Assembly (NCBI GenBank): GCA_027946555.1
Contig: JAPEVC010000006.1
Span: 124,001 to 188,000 of the forward strand
Direction: 5' to 3'
Source: Gnomoniopsis sp. IMI 355080
Taxonomy: Eukaryota; Ascomycota; Sordariomycetes; Diaporthales; Gnomoniaceae
DNA length: 64,000 nucleotides
Each line of letters starts with the position of its first letter. Positions within the stretch are counted from its first letter, which is position 1. Position numbers and translations under genes: made by a program. Under the pieces are notes generated by a model. The model was not told the origin of the DNA. It saw only the letters and a list, made by a program, of their open reading frames with translations, and made no database searches. Positions 12,468 through 22,570 of the stretch are shown piece by piece.

Positions 12468-12716
12468 ACTATCCGTATGATTCATAAATCCGCTGTGAGC
12501 CTGTGTGGCTTGTTACGTAGAGTATATTTGGCGCAATGCATCTGACGGCAAGAGGTCGGCGCTCAAGAGGACATACCTTAAGGAAGAAAATAGATTTCAT
12601 TTAGACAATCAACAACCACCTGGTCTTTGAGAGTCAAACCCGAAAATTCTATGCTAACGTTTATCCAGTCTATGGCAATATTTAGTTCCTTATGATCAAA
12701 CCATTCCATCCCAAGA

Positions 12717-14286
12717 TCAGTCCCCACGTAGTCTATCCTGTTCGCATTCAAATGTCTGTGGTGTAAGATATGTGACTACCCTCAATTGGTCCTTTTGCAG
12801 TGCTGCACCGATATAATAAGATGCTCCACAACGTTTCTCCAGTGTTTTGCTTCCACTACACAAGAGTCTGTCAGTCCGACTTATCTGATAAGTTCAATGA
12901 ATAGAAGCAGGACGGGTATACTCACAAAGCACCGATCATGGCCTGTTCGTAGTTCTCCATTTGACGCACCATCAAAGGCTTGTTCGCCTGTGTCCTGGTC
13001 GAGAAGAAGGTGTGCAGCCGACTGAGAACGTCGGCATCATTTTTGCAGAACGTGAATGGCGACAAGTACATTTTGGGCGATACTGGCTTTCCGGCTCTGA
13101 CGGTGTAGTAGAACCCAGGACTGGCGCGGCCAGGAACCTCGGCAGACAACTTCGCCGGCGCATCGGCCAAGAAAGCCTGCCAGAGGTCTTTCAAGTCCCC
13201 GATGACTTCCTGGCTATAAGCTGCCGTGAGATCGTGCCGCCCTCCAAGAGTGAGTGCGTCCATCAGATAATCAACGGTCGTATGAGGTGCTCGTATGTAA
13301 ATCTTCATGCGCGCGTCTTTCGGGTCCACGAGATCAATCGATAAAATCCCGGTCTCAAAGCCCCATTTCTCCGTTCCTTCGTAAAGATATTCCAAAAGAG
13401 GCTCCACGTGGGCTTGTATGGAGTGATACTGCTCGGCTGGAAGGCTGCGGATGGACTGTGCTACGACGTCCAGGTTGGAGATGCCGAGCTCTGCTGCTTT
13501 GAGGCCAGGATATATGTAGATTTTCATGACGGGACCCCCCTTCTCGATATCAAGGGCTACAACAGTTCCTGCTTTGGGCGTCGTCTCTTCGATAAATCCC
13601 TGCGCCGTTTTTTCCCTCACTACCTCTGGGGATAATAGGATCTCATTGGTGAAGTGGCGATACCATTCCAGATCGAGACTGGGCACTAGACCGTGTTGCT
13701 TCAGGCGATTGACCCAACTCTCGGTGGCGTATTGATTCAGAGGATCCAAGGCCGTGCCAGCATGGTCACCAATGGGCTCAAAGCTGTACCGTACTACACC
13801 TGTGCCGTCGAGCCCCCACTCCCAACTGAAGTCGATAGGAGTCGAGTCTGGCGTACCCGTACTGCGCCATCGCCTCACTTGACCATGCTCATCAGGTGAA
13901 GGGCCGAGTTCAGGAGCTACCCAGAGAGCATAAAAGAAGAGCTCTCGATATTGTTCTGCCGCGGTGTATCCAGCGCCCTCAATGAGCCTGGCAAACAGTC
14001 GTCCTGTAGTGTCCCACCAGAATTGATGGTCTGAGTTGCGGAACTTTATCACGGCGTTCACTGTGTCCCATGGCTGCTGTTCCTGAAGCGCCTTTGCGAC
14101 GTTGACTTCATTCTGTGTGAAGATTTCAGCTTCGTTTTTGTCTGTGCAGTCTGGACTGGGACTGGGACTAGAACTGTTGCTGATGCTCTGAAAATTTGTT
14201 GCAACAATTCTGACCTCGTTTTTCTCCTCTGAATGCGTCGAATAGGGAACACTCCCAAAAGGAGGTGTCGTCAATGTTGTGGACAT
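12717..14286 (-). CDS. Aromatic prenyltransferase, DMATS family, 499 aa
   Basis: Exons are 12926-14286 and 12717-12855. The intron has donor GTGAGT, branch-like CTGAC and acceptor TGTAG, and it adds the C-terminus ending YIGAALQKDQLRVVTYLTPQ, which restores a complete family-like end. The family adds dimethylallyl or longer prenyl groups to tryptophan, cyclic dipeptides or other aromatics using an ABBA-barrel fold without a DDxxD motif. Visible family segments are WWDTTGRLFARLIEGAGY (90-107), the diphosphate-binding Arg in VVRYSFEPIG (R166), and the repeated Lys/Tyr strands VMKIYIYP (253-260) and MKIYIRAP. Length is slightly above the usual 420-470 because of an S/P-rich N-terminus of about 50 residues. 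The position where indole prenyltransferases usually show Glu reads Asp here (PIDFSWEWG, D152). The substrate is therefore uncertain. Confidence 0.93.
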
Positions 14287-14755
14287 CGGGATATAATTTT
14301 GCGTTCAGCAAAGAACCTCCGTCTTGTGGCAATGGAAAGCAGATGGAAAGGGGATTCTTAGGTTCAGCGTAGAAAGCATGTCATACACAAAGAAACAAAA
14401 AATGTACTCTCTCACAGCTAGATATATACGGACCCAATTCTGTCGAGGCGGTCCTCCCATCTATGAAACTAGGGACGCTCCACCGTTAGAAAATTCCCCA
14501 TACTTCATTGATTTTGGAAGCCCTGCAAACACTCAAAAATAACCCGAAAGAGTTTACCCTACGTGGTGGCTAATCGGCCTCGCTAATCATCATACATATC
14601 ACAACCAATCTACTAGCCATACGCTGGTGTCATGTCAAGCAGGACCCTAGCACAGACCATAGATACCAAGGCACTTACTCCGATCCCTACTTTCGTGTGG
14701 ACCCACCACGCGGAAAAGATCGACAAACACATAACTATTATCCTTGGTATTCCAA
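14287..14755. other. Intergenic, promoter side of the prenyltransferase
   Basis: AT-rich, with no convincing frame. It should contain the promoter of the leftward prenyltransferase gene. Confidence 0.5.
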
Positions 14756-15303
14756 TTATTCTTTATCGTCAAATGATTTTGACCAGATATCGGCAACTGA
14801 GATGTTCCACACGACGGAGTTCACGCAACGGTCCGTTATGGAGTCAGGAGTGACCAAGCAGACTATACTAACTACAACCGGGCATGCCGAGTTCTCGTTC
14901 ACACCCAGCCCATAACACATTGCCCAGATCAGAGTTGATATGGCATCTCGAGAGTTCATACATTGGGGCAGGTTCTGTGTCGGGAAATTCGATGTCATGT
15001 TAGGAAAGCTCATTTTCAAACGGGGTGGCCAATCAGAGACGTTCATCCATCGAGCATTCTTTCGATACATTGACACTGTAGCATTTCCAACTTACGTTTG
15101 TCTTTCTTTAGATCGACCCTGAACGCCGAAGACTCGATATCAACCATCACCAAGCATTGAGAGTCGGGGCTTATTCTCCAGTCGAGATGAAGTAGCGCCT
15201 CAAACCATGAACATGTAGATAACCCGTGAAAGCACAGTCTAAATAAAATACCCGATTCTGTTATCACACGACCAAGATTCTTGATGAAATTTTGACGGAA
15301 CAA
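14756..15303 (-). pseudogene. Decayed BAHD-type acyltransferase remnant
   Basis: Two minus-strand frames in register with the order of the fungal transferase family (PF02458, trichothecene acetyltransferase-like) are separated by a frameshift. The first (15303 downward) contains FRQNFIK...GILFRLCFHGLSTCSW, which matches the region around the catalytic HHxxxDG, but the motif reads HGxxxC, so the catalytic Asp is lost. The second (15076 to 14756) contains NSRDAISTLIWAM, like the family's STNDALSAFIW segment, followed by a VNSVVW block resembling the later GN-containing strand. No DFGWG motif is found. A third, weaker segment (AGTFPPTSFANKY, 15622-15807, minus) may be the N-terminal part and would overlap the first P450 exon. 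The identification rests on pattern memory only. Confidence 0.42.
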
Positions 15304-15707
15304 AAGATAGTACTATATCCAGTAGGGTACTAGGCGTAAAGTAGAAATGAAAGTGCGCTACCCTTCTGCGTAAGGCGGACAATGCGCGAGTCGTACTCGG
15401 ATCAAGCAATCAAGGCTGTGGATAATATACGAGCCAGCTCCATCAATGATATGCATATCTGACTCAAGATATCAGGTTGCGAGCGAGTCGACCAAACGGG
15501 ATACCCACATTTGCTTTTGTGCGCCTTTCATTTGTGTTCTGCTTACTACAATCTCACTACTACCCTCTCAAAAGCTACCTCAGACCGCCTTGGAGCGTAG
15601 CAGAGCTGAAATCGATCTATGTCAAGAACGGCTATATGCTTTGATTTGAACTCCTGCGAGAATACTTTTGTAGATCCCCCCTGCAGTATCAACGTATTTG
15701 TTTGCGA

Positions 15708-17534
15708 ATGATGTTGGAGGGAAAGTTCCTGCAAGGGATAGAATGGACAGGTTTTGCTCTTGTGTGTAATTCTCCAATCGGACTGATATTGAAACACTCG
15801 AGAGCAAATAATTCTGACTTTGATCCCCGTAGGTGTGCTACTTGATTGCCAAGTGTATCTACAACCTTTTCTTTCATCCATTGCGGCATTATCCAGGTCC
15901 ATTGCTCAGTCGGGCGACTCGCCTACATCACGTTTTTTGGGATGTTAGAGGCTTAAGTCATTGGAAAATTAAGGAGTGGCACGACAAGTACGGCCAAGTA
16001 GTACGGATTGCACCAGATGAACTATCCTACACCAATGGCCAGGAAGCTTGGCCAGCAATCTATGGTGCGTCGATGATTATCCATCCGACGGGTCGTCACT
16101 TGCGCAACTTTCTCTCATGATGTCAATCAGGCTTCCCAAATAAAGATGGCTTAGGCAATTTCGAAAAGGATGCCAAGTGGTGGAACAAAAACGAGGGCGG
16201 CGTGGACAACATACTCACAGCCGACGACAATGGACACCGACGAATGCGCCGATTGCAGAATCCAGCTTTCTCAGACAAGGCATTGAGACAGCAGGAGCCA
16301 GTCATTGAGCGCTACACAAGTCTCATGATTCATAAACTCCATGGCGAGGTGGCAGGCGGAAACGAAACATCGGTCGACATCATGTCCTGGTATCACTTCC
16401 TAATGTTTGATCTGATCGGTGATCTTGCATTTGGAGAACCGTTTTATTGCCTTAGGGACGCGCAATGGCATTGGTGGCTGCGAGCAGTATTTGAGATCTT
16501 CCAAGCCGGTACGTATATACGCGCCGCTCGAAGATTCCAGTCGCTTGTCTACTATCTCGTCCTCCTCTTGGTCATCCCGAAACGACTCTTGAAGACACGA
16601 AAGGACCAGTATAGCTTCGGCTGTGAGCGGGTTGACCGTCGATTGCAGCAACAGAGTGACAGGCCGGACTTCAGTACGTACCTATCTGATCTGGACATCC
16701 CAGATCGGATTCTTCCTTCTTTTAACTGTTTTCTTTACTGATTCACACGTACCGCAGTGTCATATATACTGAGGAGCGACGACAAGAACGGCATGACAGT
16801 CGAGGAAATGTATACAACGGCTCAGGTCCTCATTGTCGCGGGCAGCGAGACTACTGCCACTGGATTAACAGCTGCGACGTATTTCTTACTCAGCAATCCT
16901 TCGACATGGCAGAAGCTCTGTGCTGAAATAAGGGGCCGTTTCGCTTCAGAGAAAGATATTACCATTCAGAGTACGGCAGGTCTAAACTACTTGAACGCCG
17001 TTATCGACGAGACTCTGCGCCTCTGTCCTCCTGGGCCCGGAACATTCCCACGTACGGTTCCCGCGTCAGGGAAAATGATTTGTGGTCAATGGGTGCCAGG
17101 TGGCTATGCTGTCGGAGTGCACCATCTAGCAACTGGGAGGTCAAAATTGAACTTTCAGCAGGCCGATTCCTTCTTCCCTGAACGGTGGCTCGGGGATGAG
17201 GCCTTCTCAGCCGATAAGAAGACCGCTATGCAAGCCTTCTCCTTTGGTCCTCGTAATTGCATAGGCAAAAAGTAAGTGGTATTTGCCGTTTTCTTTTACA
17301 TAAATTATCCATGAACGCGAGCTCTAGTTGCTTACTATGAATCCTAGTTTGGCGCTTACCGAGATGAGAACTATTTTGGCGCGCATGGCTTGGAATTTTG
17401 ACCTGGAATTAGATCCAGCTAGTTCCGGCTGGCTCGACAAGCAGAAGATGTTCACCACCTGGCATAAGACAGAGATGAACGTGAGACTGAGGCCCCGGTC
17501 AACCCCAGATTCTTACACGAGTAAGTTGGGCTGA
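15708..17534 (+). CDS. Cytochrome P450 monooxygenase, 509 aa
   Basis: Exons are 15708-15761, 15833-16064, 16131-16673, 16758-17271 and 17348-17534 (1530 nt, one open frame). The protein has a membrane-anchor-like start, then the proline hinge FFHPLRHYPGP, the I-helix AGSETT (304-309), ETLR (361-364), the PERW meander and the heme-binding loop FSFGPRNCIGKN with Cys 444. The last intron interrupts that loop just after the Cys. The family resembles fungal CYP65/isotrichodermin-hydroxylase-like P450s, which are ER-bound and act in secondary metabolism. The first exon is the weakest part: it is only 18 codons, the anchor is short, and it lies opposite a possible acyltransferase remnant. It is divergent from the prenyltransferase, so the two may share a promoter region. 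The substrate is inferred only from context. Confidence 0.9.
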
Positions 17535-18181
17535 AAACTCTACCGAGAATGGGGTTCGTGGACTTGCTGGCTAGTCATAGAGAGTGTGGGTATGGATTGC
17601 ATCGAAGTGGAACCAGGCATATCTCCTAGTACAAGTACATAATGTTCATTGGCCCAAGGTGTTAGGTGATCTGCACATTTCCAGCCATCGCGCTTTGCAA
17701 AAATTATTACCTCGTACGTCTGAATGTTGATGGTATTCCTGGAGCGTCAACGAGTCAGAGCAAGGTTCTGTCCCTGGAAGTCTAGACAAGATGGTTCTTG
17801 CATGAACCGTACGATACAGATAACGAATAAATTGTACCGGGCAAAAAATTGCCCTGGTCCGACCCGAGAGATAAAGGTCGAGCTTAAGCTTCGTCCGGGG
17901 GCGACTCGTACCTGCGGTCTTACTCATGCAATCATGTCAATCATAACGCATCCCCTGTTGTGTTGAAAGGTAGTGGTCATTGGTTCGCGTCAGTCGAAAG
18001 ACGGGCACCGCACTACTATGGTAACAGACTTGGCGGCTAGAGGTTGTGTTGGCCCAAAACTCTATGCCATCAAGTCTTGCATGTTGCAGGCTGATTCTCG
18101 GTGCTGTATGCTGGACCCGGCTTTTATTTGAACATTCTGTTAGTTTGTCTCAAATACCTGTATGCGTGTAATCAACAGGTC
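17535..18181. other. Intergenic, P450 3' end to AsaB-like gene
   Basis: No convincing frame on either strand. The last part holds the promoter and leader of the next gene. Confidence 0.55.
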
Positions 18182-19332
18182 ATGTCTATGTCCACGAATT
18201 TGGGCACGGGTTCTCCCCAGCCCGACAAGAAACGGCCGAAGCACGTGAATACCACGATTAAATACTTTGATGATCCCGGTGTTCCCTTGTCTCCACGAAT
18301 AATCGGCGGGTGAGCATGAAACTTCAATTCCAAGAGCGATTTAGAGACTGACATCGTGAGAACAGTCCAGGCCCACTGAAGCTGACCCCAAAAGTGGACA
18401 GTCCTGTCTTGGTCACTGACGTTAGAGGGGAAGAGCAGAAGTACAAGCTTGACGTAAATGGCTTTCAATTCGTGAAGCATGAAAGTCAGTTCACGGACAA
18501 GCTCGCTGGCCTTAAGAGCCGATACAGTGTTAAGGATGAGCTTGACGAGACTGTACGAGGGCATTATGCTGAAATGGAAAGCTTGCTGCGGAAAGTTTTG
18601 TCATCCACGAATTAGTGAGTTTGTCATCGAGTGTTGACGATTTGTTCTGTTCTTGAGACAGATATCGTCTGGGAATCACGTGTCAACTCACATGCATAAT
18701 AGTCCGAAACCTTCGAGTGTCCATATCATGACCCACATCATCCGCGAGGGCCCCAAAGATGGCGAGCCTAGTAGAGGCCCAGCCGGGCCTCTTTACGGCG
18801 TTCACGTGGATCAGTCCGTATCAGCCGCACGGGGTGTGGCACAGAGATGGCTAGGAGATGATGCGGAGGAGCTGTTGGCAAAGCCACGGTACCAGATCAT
18901 CAATGTGAGTAGAAAGGCAAAGTATTCCCCTTTACAAGTCTACGGATCAGGTATTGACAAAATCATCTTCTCGTGCTGCAGCTGTGGAGACCATGTAAAC
19001 CAATCACTCGTGACCCTTTCGCCGTCACAGATGCTATGACTGTGCCAGACGATGATATTGTCACGGTGCCACTCGTGTTCCCGGATCACAAAGCCGAGTC
19101 ACTCGAGTGTAGGCCTGCGGCAGACCCTTCGAAGCCGCACCGATGGTATTACAAGAGTGAGCAACAACCGGATGATGTGTTGCTGTTCATCCAGGTTGAC
19201 TCGACGAAACGCCCGGACATGCCACGCAGGTGCCCCCATGCCGCATTCAAAGACCCTGGTCTAGAGGAGGATAAAGGAGAGCCGCGGGTCAGTATCGAAG
19301 TCCGAGCTATGGTGTTTTACGATGAGGACTAG
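18182..19332 (+). CDS. AsaB/CmcJ-like Fe(II) oxygenase or desaturase, 309 aa
   Basis: Exons are 18182-18309, 18366-18614, 18703-18904 and 18982-19332 (930 nt, open). The family (7-alpha-cephem-methoxylase P8 chain related, including AsaB and GA4 desaturase) starts with a DIRG-type segment, seen here as VTDVRGEEQKYKLDVNGFQ. It continues with a strand like VHIMTHIIRE and then the metal-site motif GVHVDQS (His160, Asp162). The signature QIIN/LWRPCKPITRDPFAV spans the third intron. The second intron must use the AG at 18702: the nearer AG at 18661 would create an immediate stop. Members carry out hydroxylation or desaturation in fungal secondary metabolism, which fits the neighbouring P450 and prenyltransferase. 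Splice choice aside, the assignment is firm. Confidence 0.86.
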
Positions 19333-19884
19333 CGTACATTGTCAGCTTTGTGCACTTTTTAAGAGGGACAAAGTCCAGATGGCACTTCAAGTCAAGTCTT
19401 TTGGCCACTGCGACCTCATAGGCACAGCATAAAATTTGTCATACTAGTTGATGCTTCTGAAGTATGGGATATAAGCGTCGATGAGACCGCACCATCGTAC
19501 ACTGCCACTTTGGTGATGCCCGTCATATGAAAAAGGGACGCGTAAATAGCAAAAAACTCATCTAGATCTTATGGACGCAGATAAATTATCTACTTAGTCT
19601 CAATGTACCACAGTAAGTGGAGCATATAAAACGATCAGGAGGTCCTTAGTATATGAGTTACCTAATCGGGGCTGTCTTTGGGCGCCTTAGCTCGGCAGGG
19701 ATACTCTTCCCGGGAATTCGAAAGGTGACATCGACGTTCGGAATCTCCACAATCCAGTTGAAAACCTGCAGTGTTGACACTCTACAGCTTCCTCTTCTCC
19801 GGCCAAAGCTGAAGCTGAGGGTCCTCTTCCCACCACACATTCCTGCACTGAAGCACCCTCGCAACATCGCTTCCCCCAAACAAA
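19333..19884. other. Intergenic, promoter of the MDR gene
   Basis: AT-rich sequence with no gene. A frame at 19653-19985 overlaps the start of the next gene in another register and is a shadow. Confidence 0.55.
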
Positions 19885-20955
19885 ATGACATCTACTGTAG
19901 CAGAAGGCGAATGGCCGAAGACGACACGCGCATGGACATACAGCGATGCCGGTGCTGGCCTGGAAAAGTCACTTTCTCGCAATGAGGCAGCGCTGCTACC
20001 GCCAAAGTCTGCGCTGTCGCCCACCTCGGTCCTCGTGCAGGTCCTGTATATGTCGGTCAATCCTGCAGACTACAAGCTAGCGGAACTCGGTCTCCTCGCC
20101 AGACCAATGATCTCACCACCGGCATCCCCAGGAATGGATTTCTCTGGTCGCGTCGTCCTGGTGGGCAAGTCTTTGGATACTTATAGCCCAGGCCAGCTGG
20201 TATTCGGACGCGTTGATCCGAACAAGTACGGCACATTGGCAGAGTACATCGTGGTCAAAAATGGTGACTGTCTTGCCCATGTACCGGCGGGACATGAGAC
20301 GCAAATAGCGGAATTTGCGTCTGTGGGAACGTGTGGCTTGACTGCGTGGCAGTCGATCAAGCCTTATTTTCCTGACAATGCAAAGAATGCGAAAATCTTC
20401 ATCAACGGTGGCAGTGGAGGGCTGGGATGTTTCGGAATCCAGATTGGCAAGGCACTTGGGTGTCATGTCACGACCACTTGTTCGGGCAGCAACGCGGAGC
20501 TGTGTCGGAGTCTGGGCGCTGACGAGGTCATTGACTACAAGACGCAGAATGTTAGCGACGTTTTGAAGTCTCAGGGAAAGGTATTCCAACTGGTAGTCGA
20601 CAATGTCGGTTGCTCGCCTGCAAACGAAGAGGATCTATACGTGGCCGCAAACAGCTTCATGAAGGACGACGGTCATTTCATCCAGGTGGGCGGTGGCGTG
20701 AACAAGGATACGTTTAAGGCTATGGTAAAACGTTCGCTGGTTCCCGGATTCCTCGGAGGTGGTAAGCGACAGTGGAAGTTCCTCGTGACGGCCCAGAGCC
20801 ATGCCGATCTGGAGTCCATTGGGGAGTTGATCAAGTCCGGGGCCGTGAAACCCGTACTGGACGAGGAATTTGTGTTCGACAATGCACCGAAAGCGTACGA
20901 GAAGCTAAAGACGGGTCGCGCCAAGGGCAAAATTGTGGTCAAAGTTTCCGAGTGA
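19885..20955 (+). CDS. Zinc-independent MDR oxidoreductase (quinone/enoyl reductase-like), 356 aa
   Basis: Intronless. It is a medium-chain dehydrogenase/reductase with an N-terminal GroES-like half (VLVQVLYMSVNPADYKLAE, PGMDFSGRVVLVG) and a C-terminal Rossmann half with the NADPH motif INGGSGGLGCFGIQ (173-186) and the strand VIDYKTQNV. The zinc-binding residues of true alcohol dehydrogenases are not apparent, which points to quinone oxidoreductase or enoyl reductase chemistry, like the RTN4IP1/zeta-crystallin group. The length is normal for the family. It lies in the same orientation as the P450 and AsaB-like genes and is convergent with the FAD enzyme 90 bases away. A role in reducing a cluster intermediate is inferred, but a housekeeping detoxification role is equally possible. 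Confidence 0.9.
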   Translation: MTSTVAEGEWPKTTRAWTYSDAGAGLEKSLSRNEAALLPPKSALSPTSVLVQVLYMSVNPADYKLAELGLLARPMISPPASPGMDFSGRVVLVGKSLDTYSPGQLVFGRVDPNKYGTLAEYIVVKNGDCLAHVPAGHETQIAEFASVGTCGLTAWQSIKPYFPDNAKNAKIFINGGSGGLGCFGIQIGKALGCHVTTTCSGSNAELCRSLGADEVIDYKTQNVSDVLKSQGKVFQLVVDNVGCSPANEEDLYVAANSFMKDDGHFIQVGGGVNKDTFKAMVKRSLVPGFLGGGKRQWKFLVTAQSHADLESIGELIKSGAVKPVLDEEFVFDNAPKAYEKLKTGRAKGKIVVKVSE

Positions 20956-21044
20956 ATGGCCGCCATTATAACGAGAGGAGACCTGACCGTCACTGTCCTC
21001 CACGTTCTGTTCGACACCCTCGATACCCTGTAACAAAGCTGTCC

Positions 21045-22570
21045 TCATCGCCTAATATCAATTTCAATGTCCAAGCCTGAGACTGAATGCATAGCTAGAC
21101 GTTGTTTGGTGGTCTCAAATATCTGTGGGATGCCCACGCCAGTTTCGCTTAGTGGAATATCCTCAACCATCATCTTTGCCACGGCTTTCGCCGAAAGAAA
21201 GGTGAGTGCATTTCCGCCGCCATTGAATCCAGCCAAAATCCATTGGCCGGTCTTTCCAGGGACTTTACCAACGTGAGGCACTCCATCCGGAGTGAGTCCC
21301 TGAACTAAACCATGTTGTCAGCACAAAGCCTTCTTCTCATCAGGGAGGGCATTCTTACTACCAGTCCAGACTTTCTCCGTCTCCGTGCCACTCTCTTGCC
21401 ATCCATGGAAGTTTCTTTGCATGTATCCATCAAAATATTTTGCCTTTAGGACAGGATCAAGTGGTGTAGAGTCGTCCACTGTGTTGTACCACAACTCTCG
21501 CTCCCGTTCGTACAGCCACTTTGCCCCGCCCACGACAATACCGCCATCTGGTCTCGGGTTCAAATAATCGACCGTCTCGAGCTCCGGATCGGTGCCAAAC
21601 TCGAGATTGTATGTATGACTAAGATGAGGAAACACTGGCCGTCCCTGCGGTGCAGCCAGATGTGCCGCCGTCCCCTTGTATGGTGTGATGATGCCGCGAT
21701 ATTCCGGCAGTAAAGCCGCCGTATATGCGTTTGTGGCGAAAACAACTTTCTTAGCATTGATTTTGCCTCTTGCCGTGTGTACCTTGGTCATGCCATTACT
21801 GACATCCTGTGTCTTCAGCACCGGTGTCTCGGTCTGAATATTGATCTTGGAATTCCTCGTCATTGCTCTTTCCAACAGAACTGTGACGAATTTATAGGGC
21901 CACAGCGAGCATGCCGGGGAACTAAAGGCACACTTGGCTCCTTTGACACTTGTCAAACGTTCCGCGAACTCGGCACCGATCCACTGTCTGTCTTTGGTCC
22001 ACTCGTCGCCCCTTTTGCGGCACTTCTGGAATGCAGCGTCCATCGTCTGGGCATCATGCTGCGAGGAAAATGTATCATAGCTGCGCCGAATCTCAAACTC
22101 GCAAGGAATATCTTCGTTTTCGACGACTTCTTTGAGGGCATAGATATGGTTATCTACAAACCGTGCAAACTCATCCGCGACTTTGGGTCCGAGCCTGGCT
22201 GCAATACCAAGCAAGCTGGCGGTTTTGCATTTCACGTGGCCCCCATTGCGGCCCGTAGCTCCAGAACAAGTCTGTCGAGCTTCCAATAACAGGATCGATG
22301 GCGGATTGGTCGTATTAGATAGATGGTAGCTGTCAGACCTCGTCAGTCTCAAGCAAGGGACCAGTGACCCAACTCTGACTTTGAACAAAGAGAAACTCAC
22401 ACGACAGACACACCTGCGATCCCGGCTCCTATCACTACAACATCAAAAGTGTCGGGAATAGCCGGCGTAGACCGGAAGGAATCGAGGTGGTGAAGCTCAC
22501 TTCTCCAGTAGGAGGATGTCGGGTTTGGAACGGGCAGCATTCCATTCGAATCAGCTTGCTCAGCACCCAT
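21045..22570 (-). CDS. FAD-dependent oxidoreductase, DAO family, 465 aa
   Basis: Exons are 22401-22570, 21362-22329 and 21045-21304 (1398 nt, open; GTGAGT/GACAG and GTAGTA/TTTAG introns). The N-terminus has the fungal subfamily lead LPVPNPTSSYWRSELHHLDS followed by the dinucleotide fold DVVVIGAGIAGVSVV (Gly motif 48-53). ATGRNGGH follows, then a C-terminal block WILAGFNGGGNALTFLSAKA that closes the FAD site. The DAO fold (PF01266) oxidises amines or amino acids. The in-frame sequence continues upstream to a GTG, but the ATG at 22570 gives the usual start. It is convergent with the MDR gene and is the last member of the putative cluster. An amine-oxidising role on a tryptophan-derived compound is inference. 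Confidence 0.88.

Noticed and set aside
18662..18702. Apparent exon start encoding DIVWESR in the AsaB-like gene
   Set aside because: Using the acceptor at 18661 creates an immediate stop and a frame break; the family strand is supplied instead by VHIMTHIIRE after 18703.
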